From NCBI GenBank assembly GCA_032716605.1, contig CM064560.1, forward strand, positions 13,012,292-13,076,291: a DNA stretch of 64,000 nt, read 5' to 3'. Made by a program: the position numbers and the translations under genes. This document shows, piece by piece, positions 31,267 through 41,850 of this stretch (the first letter of the stretch is position 1; each line of letters starts with the position of its first letter). The notes beneath the pieces are model-generated. The model was not told the DNA's origin and did no database searches. It saw only the letters and a list, made by a program, of their open reading frames with translations. The DNA comes from Paralithodes platypus. Its lineage: Eukaryota; Arthropoda; Malacostraca; Decapoda; Lithodidae.

Positions 31267-32297
31267 TCCCTTTTCAGCTTCATTATGACTCTTTGATTTT
31301 CTCTTTGTAGACACTGTATTGTGCAGTTTTCTCATCGGTACATTTTCACTTTTGCCTGTGGGAGTTTCGCCGTCGGGCTCCTTAATGAACACTTCTGAGA
31401 ATTGCTTGGCCAACACTTCAGCATTTTCTTTGTGACCAACTGTTCATATTATTTTGTCATCATTGATAAAGAGCTCTGGGATTCTTGATTTAGTTCTTGT
31501 TTTGGATTGGATATACAGTACGTCTCACAAAATATTTCCGGATTGTCCTTAGTATTGCTTGCTATTTGTTGTTCCTTGTTCTTCACTGCATTTCTTGTCT
31601 CCCTTCTCACTTGATTATTGATTGTCCTGTATTCTTTTTCAACCTCGTTATACAATTTGCTCTGTGCTTCAACCTCATTGTCACAGTCACACCTACCTTT
31701 CAGTTTCCTCAGTTGTTCCCAAAGCCTCTGCCTATTCTCAATTTTGCTCCATAGTTTCCTGTTCATAGGTAAACTCTCATTCAACCTTTTTCTTCCTGTT
31801 CTAATTTCACCTATAACTTTCTTTGGGCCGCACTTATCGATAGTCTCCCTCATGTTGTTCACAAATGTATTCTACTTCCCTTCCATGCTATTCTCTGTCG
31901 ATAAGAATTCCTTTCAATCTATTTTTAGTTTTTGTCTCATCAGGTGGTAATTAGCTTTATCATACATGTATATGACCTTACCTTTGACTCTTTCTTCTTC
32001 AATATCACAAACAAATTTGATACATGCACGATCACTCTTACCAAACAGATTTTTGGTGTTAATATCTCAATAATTGTGTCCTCGTTGCTCAGAATTAAGT
32101 CCAAGATATTGCCTCTGTCGTTGCCTCTGAATCCTGTTATTTCATCAACATTTTGAGTCAGGAAACAATCTCTCACCTTTTCTATCATCTACTCCGGTTG
32201 GGGATGTGTAATTGGACCAGTCAACAAGTGGAAGATTAAAGTCTCCCATTAGGTCTCACTGTTATGCATCCATTTAGGTTAGTGTAGGTTAGGTTAA

Positions 32298-32512
32298 CCC
32301 TTTCAAAATTAGATTGCAATTTGTTTTTCTATTTTCTGGCTATTATTAGATTTGTTTTTTTTCAGATTAGGAAGGGTATATTGAAGTCAGAGGGTAAATT
32401 AAGATAATCTTAACCCTTATAATTCCCCCAGATCCTTCCTAAGCTGTATAGAATCGTCTAATTATAGCCAGATTTAACTGTAAAAATGTGTCAAAAAATT
32501 TAAAAGGTTAAG
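32298..32512. mobile_element. Hairpin MITE 'CAGCTTAGGAAGG', copy with TTAA ends
   Basis: The element starts TTAACCCTTTCAAAATTAG and ends AATTTAAAAGGTTAA, so TTAA is at both sides and the ends are inverted. The arms are CAGATTAGGAAGGGTATA and GATCCTTCCTAAGCTG, and CTGGCTATTATTAGA mirrors TCTAATTATAGCCAG. It has no coding capacity. Confidence 0.7.
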
Positions 32513-33109
32513 ATAGATTAGGAATAATTTGCAGATCATTAGAATAGCCAGCAGCTATCCATGGCACAAGTACATAACTACACCAGCACCAGAGCTTCAG
32601 TGTGCCCTTCTTGCCCGGAGCAGCATACAACGTGCAGTGGGGGATTAGGGGGTGGGGGGGAAGTGGGGGGTATTTTAGGGGTGGCCAAAGGGTGCCCATA
32701 CAGTCTGCCATTCTAATTTCTGATAGTATATATTTGAAATTAGATTATAGCATGCGAGTTCTTGAATATACATAATACAGTACAGTATATTAAAGTGAAA
32801 CAATTTGCCTAAATCAATATGCTATTGCTATAAAAAATACAACTATTTTCTTTCATGAAACATGTAAAAAATCCATTCCCCATAATCTCTCGTTATACTG
32901 TGACCAAGTACCCCAAATATTATTTTTCTTAAATATTGAAAAGCCATATATAATATTGTAAACAATTATCATTATTAATTATAATATATACAGAGACATA
33001 ATATAAAGTAATCCCCAGAGTACTCTTAAGTTACAAAATTAATGCGATCACTAATTATACAGATGTGAACGCTACAACCTCTACCAGATATTTAGCTATG
33101 TTACCCCTT
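32513..33109. other. Unassigned AT-rich sequence
   Basis: Mostly AT-rich spacer with a short G-rich run near 32637-32690. No feature is recognised. Confidence 0.4.
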
Positions 33110-34575
33110 AATTATAGAAGTACTGAATCCTTTACAACTGTCTCTTTTCAAAAGACCATCAGATGTTCAATGGTCAGCAATGCATGAAGCTGAAAATGCC
33201 TTATACAAGGGAATCACTCTGACCTGCACAACTTTGGAAACTCTGTCTTCTGACATGGAACAAAAAGCTGATTGCCAAAATCAGGCCAAGTCAATCCTGA
33301 ATAAACTTGGAGAACTGGAATCAGCTATTCTTGTGGTTTTCTGGAACACAGTCCTTAAGCGCTTTAACAAGTCTCTCTCTCCAAGACTCTACAGTATATC
33401 TCAATGTTATGTTGTCATTTGTTGAGAATTAGCTAACAAAGTTTGACCACTATGAATCCCAAGGAATTGAGGTTTGTGGTCACAACAAATGCAAGTCAGA
33501 ACAGAAACGTGTATGTATACAAAACCATCGCTGTGATGAAGGAAATGCAGAAGAAGCAATGTTATCACAAAGAGACAGATATTGAGCTGAAGTGTTCCAT
33601 GTTCTTGTTGACAGAAAGATTAATGCTCTAAAACAGCTACTTGGAGCATACAAAGACGGTAATACAAGATTTGGATTATTTTATAAAATAGCTTCAGTTT
33701 CACTCTCTGAAGTGTCAGCCATAAAACACTCTGCTGCAAATTTGGTGCCCTCCTATCCAGATGATTTTGAACCTTCTCTTGAATCTGAACTTCTTCAGAT
33801 TTCTAACTTGTTTGCATCCTCACAGGACATTTTAGCTTCAACTTTCCCCTATCAATCAAAATCTGTTGAACTAAAGATGTATCAATTTCTTCATGAACAC
33901 AGCAATTCGAATATACTTGACTATGATGGTAAGCAATTCTGGCGGTGAACGTTCTTTGTCTAAGCTAAAATTTAATTAAATATATACTAAGAAACAGCAT
34001 TGGACAAGAAAGATGGAGTAACTTTTCCATCATGAACATATAGAGTGGGTTATTAGGAACCCTTGACTTTTCCATCATGAACATATAGAGTGGGTTATTA
34101 GGAACCCTTGACTTTTCCATCATGAACATATAGAGTGGGTTATTAGGAACCCTTGACTTTTCCATCATGAACATATAGAGTGGGTTATTAGGAACCCTTG
34201 ACTTTTTCCATCATGAACATATAGAGTGGGTTATTAGGAACCCTTGACTTTTCCATCATGAACATATAGAGTGGGTTATTAGGAACCCTTGACTTTTCCA
34301 TCATGAACATATAGAGTGGGTTATTAGGAACCCTTGACTTTTCCATCATGAACATATAGAGTGGGTTATTAGGAACCCTTGACTTTTTCCATCATGAACA
34401 TATAGAGTGGGTTATTAGGAACCCTTGACTTTTCCATCATGAACATATAGAGTGGGTTATTAGGAACCCTTGACTTTTCCATCATGAACATATAGAGTGG
34501 GTTATTAGGAACCCTTGACTTTTCAAATGTCATTGATGACTGTAGCAGACAGAAATCTCGTAAGAAGTTATTAAA
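33110..34575 (+). pseudogene. hAT-superfamily transposase relic (ZMYM1-like), split by its own tandem repeat
   Basis: The product would be a cut-and-paste DNA transposase. Three-frame reading gives WSAMHEAENALYKGI near 33171, a helical segment to LESAILVVFWNTVLKRFN, SKFDHYESQGIEV-type sequence near 33440, EVFHVLVDRKINALKQLLG near 33590 and the C-terminal dimerisation motif NSGGERSLSKLK near 33940. SIGQERWSNFSIMNI follows, then the 45-bp array, and the C-terminus DFSNVIDDCSRQKSRKKLL ends in TGA near 34577. At least three frameshifts and a stop are present. Terminal inverted repeats were not found. Confidence 0.75.
34014..34525 (+). repeat. 45-bp tandem array, 11 copies, derived from transposase codons
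   Basis: Eleven near-identical units read GACTTTTCCATCATGAACAT followed by ATAGAGTGGGTTATTAGGAA and CCCTT. Two units are 46 bp (an extra T). In the transposase frame each is 15 codons, DFSIMNI-stop-SGLLGTL, with the stop in every unit. The array lies exactly where the hAT C-terminus reads through. The reverse strand also lacks stops within runs of units, but this follows from the unit length being a multiple of three. Confidence 0.92.
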
Positions 34576-34577
34576 AT

Positions 34578-34979
34578 GAGTTTGCACAAAAATGTAGGCC
34601 TTACATACAAGCCATAATATGAAATATTTTATACATCTGTTTACAATAAGTTAATTTTGTTTATGTAATGTCTGTGCAAAATTAGAAGGCGAACTCTGGT
34701 TATTTGATTTTCTTTTGTCAGTGCTAGAAAAAGGATACATACATGATATGATAAGTAATATTGTTGTTGTAATAAAACTAGTATCTAATTGTAATTTCAG
34801 TTATTTTCATCATATGTTACTATAATAATAATAATGTGTGTGTCTGTGTGTGAGGAGGTGGGGTCACTGGGGTGGTGGGGGAGGGGGGCCCATGATTGCT
34901 TCACCGCCGAGGGTCCAAGACACCCTTAATCCGTCACTGCCAACAGGACGACCTCACCCTCAATAAGTCTACCACTAGA
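34578..34979. other. Unassigned spacer with GT-rich run
   Basis: AT-rich, then a short ATAATAATAATG run and a GTGTGTCTGTGTGTGAGG stretch at 34835-34860. No gene. Confidence 0.45.
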
Positions 34980-35559
34980 CCTCAGAAAGAATGCAGCACA
35001 GACCGAGCCCTTCTTGCTCTCACAAACATCAATGTGGAAATAGTAACCATAAGAGACATCACCACAGCTGACCAGCAGCAGGTATAAAAAATATTCGGAA
35101 TTACCCTCTGTTTTTTGGTCAGTTAGGTAGGCCCGATGTTACCACCCCCTTAGTGAGGCTCAATGCTCACAAAGCTAGTCTCAAAACTAGCAAAACACCA
35201 GTGAGGCTCGTGCTCACCTAATTATGCTCGATGCTTGTAAGCCCCCAGTGAGGCTCGACGATGCTAGTAAAATCCCAGTGAGGCCCCTTGCTCACAGAGA
35301 TAGGCTCGATGTTATCAAACCTCCAGTGAGGCTCAAGGCTCATCCACCACTTGCTGAAATTAATGGAAGCGGTTCAAGAACTTCCAAGAAGAAGGCGTCC
35401 CCATACTCTTCAAAAATTAAAGGAAATGGTCCGAGACTTTCCAAGAAAAAAACATTCCTAGACTCTACAATAATTAAAGGATACGATTTGAGACCTTTCC
35501 CAGTGCCTAACATCATCAAAACCCCCGATAGTGACACCTTAGTGAATTCCCACCCTTAA
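34980..35559 (+). CDS. Repetitive ORF of unknown family, copy 1
   Basis: Reading 34980-35090 gives RALLALTNINVEIVTIRDIT and TADQQQ. After a short insertion and a frame change, 35224-35559 is open, with about five decayed 16-residue repeats like RLDASKPPVRLDAHKA. A second type of repeat follows (KINGSGSRTSKKKAS, KIKGNGPRLSKKKTF). The product is very basic and low in hydrophobic residues. The same sequence in opposite orientation lies at 40256-40690. No known domain is recognised. It may be a transposon-borne gene or a coding-looking satellite. Confidence 0.45.
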
Positions 35560-36685
35560 AACCTCAATCATAAGAGAATCGGCGAGTCCTCCCCTTACTC
35601 CCGGAAAATCAATTTAAAAAAAATACCGTAACTCTGTCTCGTATATTTGAGTCCTTACTTGTGTACCTATTTAATTCCACGAGGAAAACGCATCACCCGA
35701 TTCTGTCATACAATATATTTGTATAATGTTACTAGTTCCCTTATTACGTTTATACAGATATATCTTGGTTCATATTCGGTAACGTAATTATTGGTATGCG
35801 ACTGTACACCTGGTAGTGAGCTGTGGTTACTCTGGACGTTCTATGCTGAGTTATCGGTATTCTACTGATTACTGTACTGCTGAATCATACCTCACACTAC
35901 CTTGATTTTGCATGTTCTGCATATTTCACACTCGAGCTGAAACGGCCGCGGAAGTTCCAGCCATATCGGCCACTCTCCAACACACCGCTCCCGCAACCAG
36001 AGGTGTCCCGCTTCACTCCTTAGGGCACTTCATCCAGATATTGAGACTTATATAGAAACATTCACCACTCCTCCCTATACACCTATTGCATAACTACTGC
36101 TGCTGATACCAACTGTTTCTGTTTATCTCAAGTTATAATCTACCACCTGTTGCTGTTCTGTTGCTGCTGAATGAACACCTACTACTATTAATAAATACCA
36201 GGCTGATTGACTTGTGTATTTGTTCTGACTTCCCATTAGGTCATTAGATGATATAAACAAAATTGTTATGCTAGACAAAACAAATTGTGTGGATTCACTT
36301 AACAAGAAGAAATTAGTAGTTCAATATTCATGCACAGTACAAATACAAGGTGACTTATACAAATCAGTAAAAGACAATGTTTAATTTATACACAATAATG
36401 AGGATTATAAGTATCTCTTGACTTGAGATGTTACATACACATGTTTCTGTTAGTAATAATATGAGAACATAAAATAAGATACAAAGCAATTATGGAATTA
36501 AATAGTTATGCGAGTTCTTAAACTCTCGTTGATATACACACTGAATAAAATTATATAATTACTACAAAGTTGTACAATCATTGGTAATGGATATGGTCTT
36601 TCAGGAATAGAATTCAACACAGGCCGAATATTTACGCAAATAAACTTAGTCTGCCCTTGTGCCTGAATTGTAGAGAAGAGAGATA
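35560..36685. other. Unassigned sequence
   Basis: No coding or repeat signal stands out. Composition shifts from balanced to AT-rich toward 36660, just before the TIR element. Confidence 0.4.
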
Positions 36686-38167
36686 AGGGCCCTTCACACA
36701 GTCAGGAGTGAGAGCTAGAATCACTAGGATTAGGTGAAAATTCGGACTCCTGGGCCTATTCGCGGTGAAAATCGATGACTCCTAGTGACTCTAGCGATTC
36801 CTAGTGACTCCTGCTAGGCTCCCAGTGACTCCCGACCAGTCGCGGGTGATTGGCTCTGTCCGACAAAATGTTCACCGTGTTTAAAGTTCTCGCCGCGAGT
36901 CGGAACACTCCCAGTGACTCCCAGTGAGTCCTGGTGACTCCCAGTGACTCCTATCTAAATAGCGGACAGTGGTCTGTTTCAGTTTCAGTTCTCAGTTTCA
37001 CCGGGAGTCACTGGGATATAGATAGGTAATATATGCGAGTCACTGAGGGTCACTGGGAATCGACGGGAGTCACCAGGAACCACCAGGAGCCACTGGGAGT
37101 CACTGAGCATGCTCTCCAAGCAGCAGGGGTGCCCACAGAGATACTTGTAGTGGGCGCACATGTAATAAAGGGCCAACTATTCATGGGTGTGGGTGGTGAG
37201 CAAAGCGAGCCTACCTAGCTGGGGATTCCCCCCCTCCCCAGACAATTTCGCGCTATCTCAAAGTGAAATGAAGGTGGATTGAAAGAAATATTATTCATAT
37301 AAAACTGTAATACTCCTCACCTGAAAGTATAATATATACGGGTACTTTAGTTTTCTTGGTCAAACATTATAAATAGGCCTAGTATGAACCTGTGTAAGTA
37401 CAATTGCCCACAAGACGTATTTAACACAGCGATTGTGTGTAGAGAAGGAAATTACTGTAGGTGAGGTATTTAATGTGAACAATGTATGGTCAATGTTACA
37501 CTAGCCTACTTCTAGTTTACAAGTTCTCTAACTCCCCTGACCTAAGCTAACTAAGCTAACATAACCTATAATTGTTACCCAATTTAGGTAATATTATGAA
37601 ATATTACAGAACTCACTAACGAAGGAAAATGAAAATGTGTGAAGGTTTAACTAGGCACTCTTTAGACAATACTTTACATATATTTGTTTCTTAAATTATA
37701 GGAAGCATTGATATAATGACCGTACGGTACATAATAATACAGACTTATCGTATTTTATTATTGTCTTTAATGATGTATGTCATAATACTTAATGATGATA
37801 TTAGAGGACTGTAGTTATAGCATACAAGAGACATACTTGAGGGATGGCAACTTTAAATTATAGGGTCACACAAATGCCCGGAGGCTCACAGTGGATGCAC
37901 GTGTGTCCAGTGCTTCCGTCTGTGGGAGCCCCTGCGCAAGCAGCAAGTCTACTGTGAGTTGGTGGCAACACCGTACTGCGAGTTGGCAGCCGCGCGACAA
38001 AGGTCATTCCTAACAACTCCCAGTGATGCTCGGTGACTCCCAGTGACTCTTATCTAACTCCCAGTGACTCCTGTATTACTCGTATCGACTCGTATATTGC
38101 ATTAATTAATGCACCACTGCAATGGACTCTTCCATGTTAACTCGGCAGCTGCGGGGAGACTCTTAAG

Positions 38168-39543
38168 CAAGGTTCACACATTGGCGAGTCGGAGCACAAC
38201 TCCAACGCGAGTGATGACATTTTTGCACTCGCCAATGATTATCCCAAATTCGCCGACACTCGCCGACACTCGCACAGACTCGAGTGGACTCGCGGTGGAC
38301 CGCGTACACTCGCGAACGCGGCCAAAAATTTTGGGATGACACAAAAATTGGAGAGTCAAGTGGGAGTAGGACGCCAACTCGCATAGAGTCGCGTAAACTC
38401 GCGTAGACTCGCGTAAACTCCTGTAGACTCGTGTGACACTCATGTAGACTCGCGTGACACTCGCGTTGTACTATTTAGAAATTTAATGATCGTGAGTCTA
38501 CATGAGTCTACATGAGTCTACATGAGTGTCACGCGAGTCTACATGAGTGTCACACGAGTCTACATGAGTGTCACATGAGTCTGTTTATATTATCAACAAA
38601 AATCGTAGCAGCGAAACGACTGCACCTATGGCTTTCATATTTTTACCACATGTACCTTACCCTTTTGGCTACCCACAAAAAAAATCCCAAATTCCTCCTC
38701 CCACACACTCGCTGACTGTCGGTCCCGTCAGAAGGAAAAAAAAGGAAAATCTGTGGCGGCGAAACGACTGCACCAATCGGTTCCATATTTGTGTGACAAG
38801 TCCCTTACCCTTCTGCCTTCCCCCCACCACACCCCCAACCGCCTCCCACCACCACCCACTTCCAGCGTATCCGTACGAAGATAAGGAAAAAAAGGAAAAT
38901 CCGTGGTGGCGAAACTACCTTACCAATCGGCTTCATATTTGTAACATGAGTCAATTATGCTTCTACCTTCCCCACACCATCCCCCAAACCACCCTCCCAC
39001 CACCCTCCTACCCATACATAATAATAATAATGTGGAATATATGCAAAGGATATATGATGACAAATAATAATAAACAGATTGATATCCAACATGAAATATA
39101 AATAAATACAAGATATAAATTAAATAGAATATACACTCCTGTTAACTTCCTGTAGACTCGCATTCATCTCGTGTAAACACGTGTAAACTCATGTAAACTC
39201 CTGTGACACTCATGTAGACTCCTGTGACACTCATGTAGACTCCTGTGACACTCATGTAGACTCCTGTGACACTCATGTAGACTCCTGTAGACTCGCACTA
39301 TTCGTACCCTGGAATTTGACCGTTATTTTTCAAATTTTGGCGGTGCGTGTTGGGGTCGTGTTACACTCGCCGACACTCGCGTAAACTCCTGTGAACTCGT
39401 GTAAACTCATGTAAACTCGTGTTATATTCGTGTTATATGCGTGTTTACTCGCGTTGGGTTCGGGCTCCATCAACGGCGATATGCGGCGAGTGTGACTCGC
39501 GTTGGCCTCGCGCTCCGACTCGCCTATGTGTGAACCTACCTTT
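38168..39543. mobile_element. Inner TIR element with ACTCGCGT subterminal arrays
   Basis: The left end AAGGTTCACACATTGGCGAG and the right end (inverted) AGGTTCACACATAGGCGAG, both followed by TCGGAGC, define it. The subterminal tandem words (GTAGACTCGCGTGACACTC, then GAGTCTACATGAGTGTCAC) switch strand at about 38470-38495. The design is like that of the outer element, but the TIR sequence differs, so they are related types and not duplicates. No transposase. Confidence 0.7.
38590..39010. repeat. About 150-bp tandem repeat, 3 copies, in the inner element core
   Basis: Each unit has a start like GGAAAATCYGTGGYGGCGAAAC followed by ACCAATCGGYTTCATATTTG, a CCTTACCCTTCTGCCTTCC block and a C-rich end with CACACC or CCACC. 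Units begin near 38598, 38740 and 38892. An open frame of 177 codons crosses the three but reflects unit length. It has no known domain. Confidence 0.7.
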
Positions 39544-39783
39544 AAAACGACCGTTAATTTTCAAATTTTCAATAAATCGCACTTCATTCCCGGTTTAATC
39601 CCGGTGACTCCTGGTAACTCCCAGTAACTCCTTGTGACTCGCAGGGATACTCCCGCTGACTCTTACTCTGTCGTGAGGGCACGTGGAATTTTGGACACTC
39701 GCGATCATATTCCAAGGAATCAACAGGAGTCATTATTCCTAGTGATTCTAGCTCGCACTCCTGACTGTGTGAAGGGCCCTTTA

Positions 39784-40255
39784 GCTCGTATTCTTAAATG
39801 CCTGTGTTACTTTTTCAAATAACTAGAATATCACTAAAAAATCACTAAATCAGTTTAGTGATTTAAAAAGTACTAGGTACTTGTATTATGAACATGTGAA
39901 CAGTGAAGACTAGAAAATAGGTGTAAACAACAAAAATCCAGTCAAAAATCATATATTTGTGACGGGGGAGGGTTGAGATATGTGACAGAACGGGCGACAT
40001 AGACCCTCCCTCTACAAGGTTTCGTGAACCACAGGTGATATTTGTATACTGTATGTTAGAGGGTGGGAGGAGATGGAGGGCAGGTGGAAGGAGGAAGGGA
40101 GAGTTCTGACTCGATGGAAGAAAGAAATAGAGGGTAATAAAGACGGAAAAATTAGGATAATTGAGGAGGGGTAAAGTGGAGGGAGAAAGGGGGGGATCAG
40201 AGGGAGGAAGGGGTAAGACACATGTTAGGCAGGAGGTGGTTGTAAACAGGCATAC
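39784..40255. other. Unassigned sequence, purine-rich part
   Basis: No gene. 40060-40220 is purine-rich (GGAGGGAGAAAGGGG) and includes GGATAATTGAGGAGGGG, a phrase shared with 55034-55050 in the TTAA element. Confidence 0.4.
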
Positions 40256-40690
40256 CTAATCACATATTGCTTCCATTTCACCGGTACTGGGTTTTGTTTT
40301 GTTTTTTTGTATATTGGCTGTCTTCCAGAAAGCATATTGCATACGCCTAGCAGACACTTCCTGAAGGCCTATCGCACTTCTTTGGCTAATATCAGCAACT
40401 GATGTGTGAGCCTCGAGCCTCATTGGTGGTTTGCTATAATCAAGCCTAGCTTTGTGAGAATCGAGCCTCACAAGGGGCTTGCTAGAATTGAGCCTAGCTT
40501 TGTGAGCATCAAGCCTTACGGGGGGGTTGCTAGCATCGAGCCTAGCTATGTGAGCATCGTGCCTCACTCGGGGGGTGCTAGCATCGGGCCTACCTAACTG
40601 ACGAAAAAGCTTCTGGTCGGCTGTGGTTATGTCTCTGTTGGTTGCTCCTTTTACGTTGGTGTTTTTTAGAGTAAGAAGGGCTCGCTCGGT
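40256..40690 (-). CDS. Repetitive ORF of unknown family, copy 2 (inverted)
   Basis: On the minus strand the frame is open from about 40690 to the stop at 40256. It reads RALLTLKNTNVKGATNRDIT, TADQKLFRQLGRPDAS, then 16-residue repeats (RLDAHKARLNSSKPLV and similar), then a non-repetitive tail with ISQRSAIGLQEVSARRMQY. This is the better preserved copy. The tail differs from copy 1, which has KKK repeats instead. Nothing in it matches a domain I can name. Confidence 0.5.
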   Translation of the reverse strand, partial: TERALLTLKNTNVKGATNRDITTADQKLFRQLGRPDASTPRVRHDAHIARLDASNPPVRLDAHKARLNSSKPLVRLDSHKARLDYSKPPMRLEAHTSVADISQRSAIGLQEVSARRMQYAFWKTANIQKNKTKPSTGEMEAICD

Positions 40691-40699
40691 GCTGGCTTT

Positions 40700-41744
40700 C
40701 TAATGACGTCCGGTGATAGCTGTCTCGCTGGTGAAGTAAAAGTACATCAAAATAGAATCGTGATTAAAGGCAAATGTCAAGGTATAACGGTTGGGGCTAA
40801 GGTGTCCCAGGAGCCATTGCCTTTTATTGGTTACCTCCTATTTTTATCGCTAAAATTAATTTGTATTAATATTGTTACTTTCTGCATTAGGATCATATCA
40901 AGTAGTGGTTGGTTAGGTTCAGTATGATCGGTTAGGGGATAAGATTAAAGTGGTTAGGTCGTCTAAATAGGCTGAGAAATCGAAGTAATGATGTTCTGAC
41001 CCTGGTGCAAAAGGAACGCACTAAATGTCACGGGACATCGGTAACATCAAAATGATCCCTCAAATATTGTAGACTAAATTATTGTATGTATGTATGTATG
41101 TATGTATGTATGTATATACTCAGGCACATATCACATAGCTGGGGGTGGCCGACTCGAGTCAAAGTCCGAACAAAAACAAAAAATTTAGTTCCAATTCTTA
41201 GGGTTGGGGACTTCTTTCGCGTTCCCTCGCCCCTTTCTCTGTCTTGTCTAGTAGGTGAATTTTATATGGGGTGAAGGATTCCTAGCCCCCTGCCCCCAGA
41301 AGGAAAAGTAAGACAGTAAAAGAGACAGACAGAAACGGCTAAGCTTGGGTAGAGGATGCCAAACCTCACTCTGCATAGGACCAGCTCTCACCCAAAATTA
41401 TATTATCGGATATTCTCAGTCACAACTAAAATTGATGACCAATGTTAATGCTATATAAATAACTCGGTAACTGAGGAGCTTCTGTTAACTCTTACTAAAT
41501 TGAGGACGAGTTCGTATGGGAGCAAGTTAGTATGAGGGCGAGTTCGAATGGGGCGAGTTTGTATCCCAGGTGGCTTTGTCTGGGGCGAATCTGTAGTGGA
41601 ACGACTTCACCAGTTACCTTAACCTTGGCCAGGCGTGAGCCTCTCGAAAAATAAAAATATCGAAACATAAGCATAGGAATATGAAAATTCAAGTAAGCAT
41701 GCTTTATTTACGTTTTAGAAAATCTACTTTCTAGTCTATTCTGG
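40700..41744. other. Unassigned sequence with GTAT microsatellite
   Basis: A (GTAT)n run lies at 41083-41115. Near 41500-41560 GCGAGTTCGTATGGG-like words recur (GGACGAGTTCGTATGGGAGC, GGGCGAGTTCGAATGGGGCG), a short decayed tandem repeat. No gene. Confidence 0.45.
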
Positions 41745-41850
41745 CTACTATTAGACAACTGTATTCAGCTTAGGAAGGAATTCTAGCAATAAAAAGGCTT
41801 CAAACTATTTCAACCAACCCTTTTAACTACCACAGATCCTTCTTAACCCG
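41745..41850. mobile_element. Hairpin MITE 'CAGCTTAGGAAGG', fragment
   Basis: CTGGCTACTATTAGACAACT and TATTCAGCTTAGGAAGGAAT are followed by ACAGATCCTTCTTAA, the decayed right arm. The family is the one at 7986, 21733 and 32298. Confidence 0.55.

Larger units (their letters stand above)
28764..32262 (-). pseudogene. CR1-like LINE ORF2, minus strand, hosting a SINE and a MITE
   Basis: Read from 32262 downward: endonuclease GDFNLPLVDW, GNDRGNILDLILSNEDTI near 32100, then the linker KVIGEIRTGRKRLNESLPMN, KAVKNKEQQ-type basic helix, the SINE at 31266-30709, PVPDGLHHRII, the MITE at 30672-30243, EVMEDILEPLQIIFEYSFI, DFQKAFDRVPHNRILE near 29865, IPQGSVLGPLLFVIFINNL, a lost YADD, PDKSKCMRIGKTK near 29480 and a C-terminus ending VNSVEGFEQKLYK near 28764. 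Many stops and shifts are present. It is truncated at the 5' side within the endonuclease. Confidence 0.88.
36686..39780. mobile_element. Large non-coding TIR element (outer)
   Basis: The left end AGGGCCCTTCACACAGTCAG is repeated inverted at the right end (ATTCTAGCTCGCACTCCTGA then CTGTGTGAAGGGCCCT). The match is about 43 bp. Subterminal arrays of AGTGACTCCCAGTGACTCC fill 36770-37110 and recur at 37990-38100 and 39600-39660. The arrays change strand near 37000. Target duplication is unclear (TAA on the left, TTTA on the right). Ends reading GGGCCCTTCACAC with subterminal repeats resemble PIF/Harbinger or ISL2EU elements, but no transposase is present to decide. A second element lies inside. 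Confidence 0.65.

Noticed and set aside
33965..34587. Minus-strand open frames made of a repeated 15-residue peptide (MFMMEKSRVPNNPLY)
   Set aside because: They follow from a 45-bp array whose unit is a multiple of three. The opposite strand matches a transposase, and the 46-bp units break the frame.
38568..39101. 177-codon open frame in the inner TIR element
   Set aside because: It crosses three imperfect 150-bp repeats and low-complexity C-rich stretches, with no domain and no start context.
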